Assembly (NCBI GenBank): GCA_009792885.1
Contig: WMCF01000080.1
Span: 2,302,501-2,366,500, forward strand
Reading direction: 5' to 3'
DNA: 64,000 nt
Source: Eremophila alpestris peregrina
Taxonomy: Eukaryota > Chordata > Aves > Passeriformes > Alaudidae
In this document: piece by piece, positions 57,901-64,000 of the stretch
How the letters are laid out: each line of letters begins with the position of its first letter
Numbering within the stretch: position 1 is the first letter of the stretch
Position numbers and translations under genes: made by a program
The notes under the pieces: generated by a model
What the model was told of the DNA's origin: nothing
Seen by the model: the letters and a program-made list of their open reading frames with translations, nothing else
Databases searched by the model: none

Positions 57901-58960
57901 CAATCCATCCCCATTAAAAGGAAACACACATTTATACTTTATGCAAGAGCCCTCTTTCTAGACCCAGCTTATGATGGTTGTGATCCACCTGGGTTTGCTG
58001 TAACTATACAGATAACCTATCTTTTGTTTTCTTCCCTTCAGCTCTTCTCCCACACACTTAGAGTTTCTCAGGCAAAACCAATAGGTGCAAGGTCACTTCT
58101 TTCCTTCATGTTTTCCCTTCATGACTGGGAATAGCACCATGTACCTGCTACTTTACCTAGCCAATATTTTCAGCGGGCTCAGAATTCCACCCTGTGATGG
58201 CTCACTTCTTTCACCATTGTCACTGTGTCTGCAGTTGTCTCATTCATGACTTACATGCCCTCACATCTGCTGTTACTTAAGTATAGTTTGACATTGTGCA
58301 TAACATGTGTATATGAACATATACAGTAGGTGTGTATAAATGCAAAATTATCGACATGTGAGGGGATGTATGTACAATATAAAAAGTCTCAGATCCAAAC
58401 CGAAGGTAGCATTTTCCCAAGAGATCATTGTGGCCAAGTGAGGTTAGGAAAGCAGCCTTTCTTCTCACAACAGGACAGGACAGCTGTAACTGTGACTGAC
58501 TGCAATGCATTACACAAACAGACTTTTTCCTCCAACTGCCTCTCAATGTGAGGGCCAAGCACTGGAAGCATCATTCTAACTTGTTGCAGGACACAGTACT
58601 TTTGAAAGATCCAGTTTTTTTATTGAATCAGGCAGCACTAGTCTGGTCAGAGGCATTCAAAGGTAGCATTACACAAGCCAACATTATTCTTATTTAATTT
58701 TCAGATGCAAATCTACTTGAGAGTTTTTCTTCTCTTTATTTCCCAGCTGAGGTGCTGTCTTGCAATGTGTAGTGTAAACAAGCACAGCCAAGCATGGGGC
58801 ATTCTCAGTGTCCCCACATAAGGGACTCAAGAAAGAAATGTGGTGTTTGAACTGTTCAGCTCTGTCATAGTATTTGCTTCCCATTTATGGACAACCTGAT
58901 CTTCTGAGGAACTTCAGCACTTACTCATTTTTCTGATGTGAAAATTTTTCCAAAGAGTTT
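54943..58960. other. AT-rich host DNA, no gene seen
   Basis: One imperfect 21-bp duplication lies near 55729-55768 (CTAGAAAGCATTTGC / CTAGAAAGCATTGGC). Nothing else was recognised. Confidence 0.55.
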
Positions 58961-59080
58961 ATGGAGGCTCCTTCCTTGGAGATATGCAAAAATCTTCTGG
59001 ACACAACTCTAATGTGCTGTAGGGAACCCTTCATGAGCAGAGAGGTTAAACCCTTACAGCCTTACCCACTCTGTGATTCC
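58961..59080 (+). mobile_element. CR1 LINE 3' fragment (sense, decayed)
   Basis: GGAGGCTCCTTCCTTGGAGA, CTTCTGGACACAACTCTAAT and a final CTGTGATTCC follow the order of a CR1 3' end in sense orientation, with many changes. Confidence 0.7.
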
Positions 59081-61675
59081 AAGAAATGATTTAGCATTTC
59101 AAAGTCCCAAAAAGGAGTTGAGATACAGACACTTTTCAATTCGGGTATATAAGTAAGTTATTACTTGGGACTCAAGTTTCAAAAAGTGACAGGGGTTTTG
59201 CTTTGGTTTGGGATTTATTTGCTTGTGTTCTGTAAGACAGTGTGTAAGTCAAATTCAGAACCAACCATTTTTGTGTAATGATGAAGAAGGGTAAATCTTC
59301 AGCACCTTGAACTGTCTCAAGAACAGGTGGTTCTCTATAAAGATTTTTCACTAGGAATTGAGGAAAAGATGGATAATGCTGGACTGACAAGATAGTAATC
59401 TTGATTAAGCTTTAACTTGATTAAACTTTGTTTAAACATTATCAAATTAAAAGCTGTATCAGGAAGCAAGTCAGAAAAGTATTTTCTGCAAACTTTGTCT
59501 GAAAAAAAAACGCTGGTCTTTCATTGTCAAGTAAATATCATGCTTTTATATCAAATAACTTCATAATTTTATAGACTAGAAAGGTGTTGTGGGTGGGAAA
59601 ACGTACAGTTTTATTGATTTCCAACAGTGTTTCCCCATAACTAAAATTGCAGCATGGCTTTGCTTCATTCAGGACAATTAGGTTTAAAAATTCCTGCTTG
59701 GCAGAATTGAATTTTAATCCATTTGACTATTTTTTCTTATTGCATTAGCTGAGGCTAGCTCTATGTGATGGACAGGTTTCATCTTCATATGAAAATAATG
59801 TTTAAAAAATAACTAACTACAAATAAAATTCAAACTTGGGTCTGCACATCTACCTGTGTCTGAATCTCCATCATAGATGGAGATAACTTCAAAAATTCAT
59901 GGTGTAGTGTAGTAGAGTAGTTCAGGTTTTTTGTTCTTTATGAGAAAGTAAATATCCCTCCTACTCACAGATGCCAGGCAATATTCAAGTTGTTCATTAA
60001 TCATGGTCAAGGTATGTGCTTTAGAAACAAAACACCTAATGACATGTAGCAGCTTTTGATGCAGTGGAAATCAAATTATATTTGATGTGGCCTTGTATTT
60101 TTGACCCCATTCATTTGCAAGCATGATCTGCTGCGCATCTCCCGTGAAGACCTATTTCAAAATTTAGTGATTTTCTTGCACAAAACTCATTAAAAAGTAT
60201 TTTTCTAATTCAATACTGTTTTAAAATAAGTTTTTTGCTCAGTCACATAATTTTTTCATCTAAGTTGTCCTCTAATCTAGTATGAAACTGCACCTGCTCT
60301 TTTTTTTAGTATCACACACTCATTGAATAGAGGATAAATGTATGGTTTGTGCACATCTTCCTCCAATTGTGTGTTTCTATACCTTTTCTTTCTTAAGTTT
60401 CTGTGAAAACTCCTGTCATTTTCCTCAGAAGACATTATCATCAAAACTTTGTTGATAAATTAGTGGCATGTTATTTTATTGCAAAGGTATATGAATTAAA
60501 AAGAGGCAGCGTGGAAAGTCTGGAAATTACAAAACGCCAAGAGCAATGGGGTGGGGTGTGATAAAAAATATTGGATGTAATTTATAACAGAAGTAAACTG
60601 TAAGAAGAGAAAAAAAAATTACTTTAAATGGTTGCTTTTTTTATCCTGGAAATGGCAGACAAGATATTTCAAATTCAATAAAACTGGTCCCTAAAATTCC
60701 CTGATTTTTTTTCTGGAAGGTAAAGAAAATTTGTAGGGTTCAATTGTACATTATATCTCAATTTTAAAATGTAATCTTTTGTATGTGACTGATGCTTACT
60801 GATATGAGCAAAGATGATGTTCTCTATCCCAGTGCTGACTAGACTACGAGAACACTGAAAGTCGCAAGTGCTATGAAATATTCATCAGACACTCCAAGGG
60901 TTGTTTTATTTTTTCCACATGAAAGTGTTTTACTTGTTGTGGCTGATCTCCAGAGCTAGCAAAAAGGTATTTGCTAAGACTAAGTTTTCCTTCTCTGATT
61001 TTATTCATTGAAATGAAGAAAATCATTTGCAGTGTGTTGTTAACTCATGGTATTTATTAACATCGCAATTTTTGCAGACATATATATTCTTGCATGATTA
61101 TGGCATAGTAGATTAGACAGCAGATGTCTGATAGAATCATACCTTATTATTAATTAATATTAGACAGGAATAGAGTCATTAAATAGACTCAACACCCCAT
61201 CTTGTTTTATGTATACCCAACTGTATAATGTGTATGTGACCCAGCAGCTAAGTTGGCAGATAAAACTGGTCACTCCTTGCTTTTCAAGGCTGAAAGACAT
61301 ATAACAGATTTGTTTGGTTTTTATCTCTTTCTTCAGAACATCAGCTCTTACAATATAAAGGTTGACTTTATTTGCCAACAGACATGGAGAAAATTTTTGA
61401 CCATCTGAATTGAATATCTCTTGAAAAGTCTTGAAAATGAAACATGAAAAAACAAAAGTTAATTTCACCAAAATATTGAAGAAAAATCCATTCAAAAGGC
61501 CGAATACTGAAAAAAAATTATTCAGAAATGTACACAAACCTGAGCATCTCTGTTTTATATAACAGACTTAATTTTGTTTCAAGATTTATCAAATAAATAT
61601 TCTTTGCAAAATAGTAATCTGCATGAGTGTGTCTTCATGTCAAAATGAGTAATATCCTCAAAGCTGTGGACTATG
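59081..61675. other. AT-rich host DNA, no gene seen
   Basis: The 125-codon minus frame at 61160-61537 is Phe/Leu/Lys-rich, as expected of AT-rich noncoding DNA. Confidence 0.55.
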
Positions 61676-61830
61676 CAGAGCTGGAAGGGACACACAAGAA
61701 TCAACGATGTTCAACTCCTGTCCTGGTACAGGACAGCCCAAGAATCCTACCATCCCAATACATTTTGGAATGCTGTCTAAAAACTTCCTGAGCTCAGACA
61801 GGCTTGGTACCAGTTGTGTTTGTTATAAAT
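61676..61830 (-). mobile_element. CR1 LINE fragment (antisense)
   Basis: Plus-strand AGCTGGAAGGGACACACAAG, CAACTCCTGTCCTGGTACAG, GGACAGCCCAAGAATC and CTCAGACAGGCTTGGTACC match the reverse complement of a CR1 3' region of a different subfamily from the 42.9-kb copy. The terminal repeat is missing. Confidence 0.8.
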
Positions 61831-64000
61831 TCAGCTGTTATTATTTTAAAGATAATACTCCAGTTTTCCCAATGTTATTTCAAATATAATCACTTTCACA
61901 TGCAAAAAAATTTTAATATAATGAATAAAAGTATTTCTCTCTTTTTCAGACTTGCTTCCTTTTCTTTTTAAGGTTGTCAGGACACACAGTGAGAATATGA
62001 TGGTGTGAACACCTGTAATATGCTGACAACCTAATGCATGAAAGTGATAGGTAGGAAATTACACAACGAAAATATTTAGGGCTTTGTCTGTTTTTGAAGA
62101 CTTCATGTCTTACCTGTGTAGAATCCAGCTCTAAGAAACAAATCAAGGGCAATTTCAAAGAGACTTAGCTGCATGAAAAGGACAGGTGTATGTGTTGAAA
62201 GTATTGAAAAGAAACTACTTTTCATGTCATTTTGTGAGAATTGTATATACCTGTATTTTCCCTCTATTGCTCTCATACTGTATTATTCAGCTCTGGGTTT
62301 TGCATAGGGGAAGTCTTCCTGTTTGTTTACATTGCATTTGTTGATAGTTTGAATTGCAACTGTATGCCTTTTGGAGTTCTCTTCTTCCCTATGCCCACAG
62401 AGTTGGATTTTTAACACCAGTAAGAGTCAATTGACTATGAATAACAATGTCTACTAAGGTTTATTTCATTCTGAAACATAGTTACTTGTGAACTGGGGAG
62501 CATTTTCTTATTAACTTTATGTAAACAACAGAAAATTAAGATGACAGTTTTGTTCAGATTCTGGCTGAGTAAGTATTATTGACCTCTCACCAAAAGGATA
62601 TCACAAGCAATTGTTATTTTAAATCCTATTCAGACAATCTTTTATACCCTCACTGTTATTTTCCTGAGTTGCAGTTTCATAATCCATTGCCCCTTTCAAC
62701 ATCTGGAGTATATAGTACAGATGTCTTGTGCCTATTTCTCAGTTTTCCTACACAGCTTAAATTCACAGTTACACGTGACACATGAAGTTCCTCCTTTGTA
62801 ATTCAGCTTTTCACAATACTTATATGACTGACATGAGTAAACTGCCTTTGCAAAATATTTCTGAGTATAATAATACTTAACAAATAAAGCACAAAATCAA
62901 CAGTACTAAATGTAATGTACATTACTTTCAATTAACTTTTCTTTAGAATTCCCTAGAAATTCCACCCATCATCAGTGAAAATATATATCTTGTATAAATC
63001 CGTATGATTCTGAGCATAAACAGACCTCCTTCATTTTAAACTCTTATACATCAATCCTATTTTTTTATAACTTTCTCTTTTTCTATCAATCTTAGTGAAT
63101 GGCTGCTAGACTACAACACTAAGGCAGTATCCTTTCTGCTATCGAATTCTTCTTAGGGGTCAGTTTGTGAGACTCATATTCTCACAAGCAGTTTAGTCAA
63201 TCAAGCCCTCAAGTGCAAAATTGTCCCCCACATCTTTCATAAACAGAATCTTTTAAGAATGCTTGCTTTCACTGTTTATTTATTTTCATCTTTATTTTTT
63301 CTGTGTCCTTTACTGTACTGTTCACAAATTTTGCGTCAGATCTACTCAAAGTCCTCTTGTGAAGATCATCCTCTGAAACTATGCCTTTGATCATAATCAT
63401 CTCATTTAATACCCTTCTATTGCCCTTAATGTCAACTATGAGCAGTTTAATGTATTTCCATTACTCCCAACCCATTCCTCTCCCACCATCTCAATATGGA
63501 CATGTCCAGTCCCACCTGTACAAAAGCACTTGCTTTTAATGAACAATACCAAATCACTAGGACCAGGGAGTGTACACTCAAGAGCTTTAAAGGAATTCAA
63601 GGATGAAATAGACAACCTACCAACTGCAACACTCAATCTCTCATTCAAAGCTCTGCTGGTGTCATAGACATGGTGGGCAGCATGAAAAAAAAATTTTTAG
63701 AGAAGTCATAAGAAATATCTTGGGAATTACACACAGAAAGTCTGATATGCATAGCAGATAGATCAACAGCAGTTAATCCAAAGAATATTTATAAGCTACT
63801 TGACAAAATATGAAGTATAGAAGAAGAATCAAGACATCTTCTGTACAGGGAAATAATGTCTCAATCTATTACAGTTTCTTAAAAGAAGCACTGAGCACAA
63901 GGAAAAGACCAACTGGTATTCAAAAGATATTTTAAAAAAAACCCTGAGAGATATCTGATAAAGAAGCTAGGAGACCCTTGACGTAAAAAAAATCCTGTAT
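61831..64000. other. AT-rich host DNA, no gene seen
   Basis: No coding, RNA or repeat signature was recognised up to the window edge. Confidence 0.55.

Noticed and set aside
61160..61537. 125-codon minus-strand frame rich in Phe and Leu
   Set aside because: Composition fits AT-rich noncoding DNA; no domain and no neighbouring exon signals.

Overview
The window looks like avian nuclear DNA. Most of it is AT-rich, gene-poor sequence with scattered simple repeats and degenerate CR1 LINE pieces. One CR1 piece ends in the ATTCTATG repeat that marks the CR1 3' end. There are also old LTRs that I recognise as bird ERVL types. I found no host protein-coding exon, tRNA, rRNA or CRISPR array, so the host part is probably intergenic or deep intronic. 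Species cannot be read from the sequence; a songbird-like genome is a guess.

The dominant feature is a full-length class II endogenous retrovirus on the minus strand, 16197-24677 (8481 bp). It is flanked by a perfect 6-bp target duplication (TTAGGC at 16191-16196 and 24678-24683). The two 572-bp LTRs differ at only four positions. In sense order (right to left) it carries: the 5' LTR, a lysine-tRNA-type primer site, a leader with a consensus splice donor, gag, a slippery heptamer (A AAA AAC) with a hairpin or pseudoknot, one pro-pol reading frame, a splice acceptor, env, a polypurine tract and the 3' LTR. Gag, pol, the primer site and the frameshift signal are class II/betaretrovirus-like. 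The envelope is alpharetrovirus-like (CX6CC and a cysteine-bracketed fusion loop), so the element looks like a recombinant.

The provirus is defective. Gag has one frame change at the end of matrix. Pol has an in-frame TGA after reverse transcriptase, an in-frame TAG just before the integrase catalytic glutamate, and a frame change before the integrase C-terminal domain. Env is an uninterrupted frame with its own splice signals. It stops at a TGA that is followed, in the same frame, by 52 more open codons, which may be a lost or conditional cytoplasmic tail.

The left flank (1-16190) holds simple repeats, an exact 56-bp tandem duplication at 3723-3834 and a CpG-rich patch at 4804-4925. The right flank (24684-64000) holds CR1 pieces near 25.7, 41.1, 42.9, 59.0 and 61.7 kb, ERVL-type LTR remnants at 26.9-27.9 and 54.6-54.9 kb, a possible further LTR near 38.4-39.3 kb, and a purine tract at 41.9 kb.
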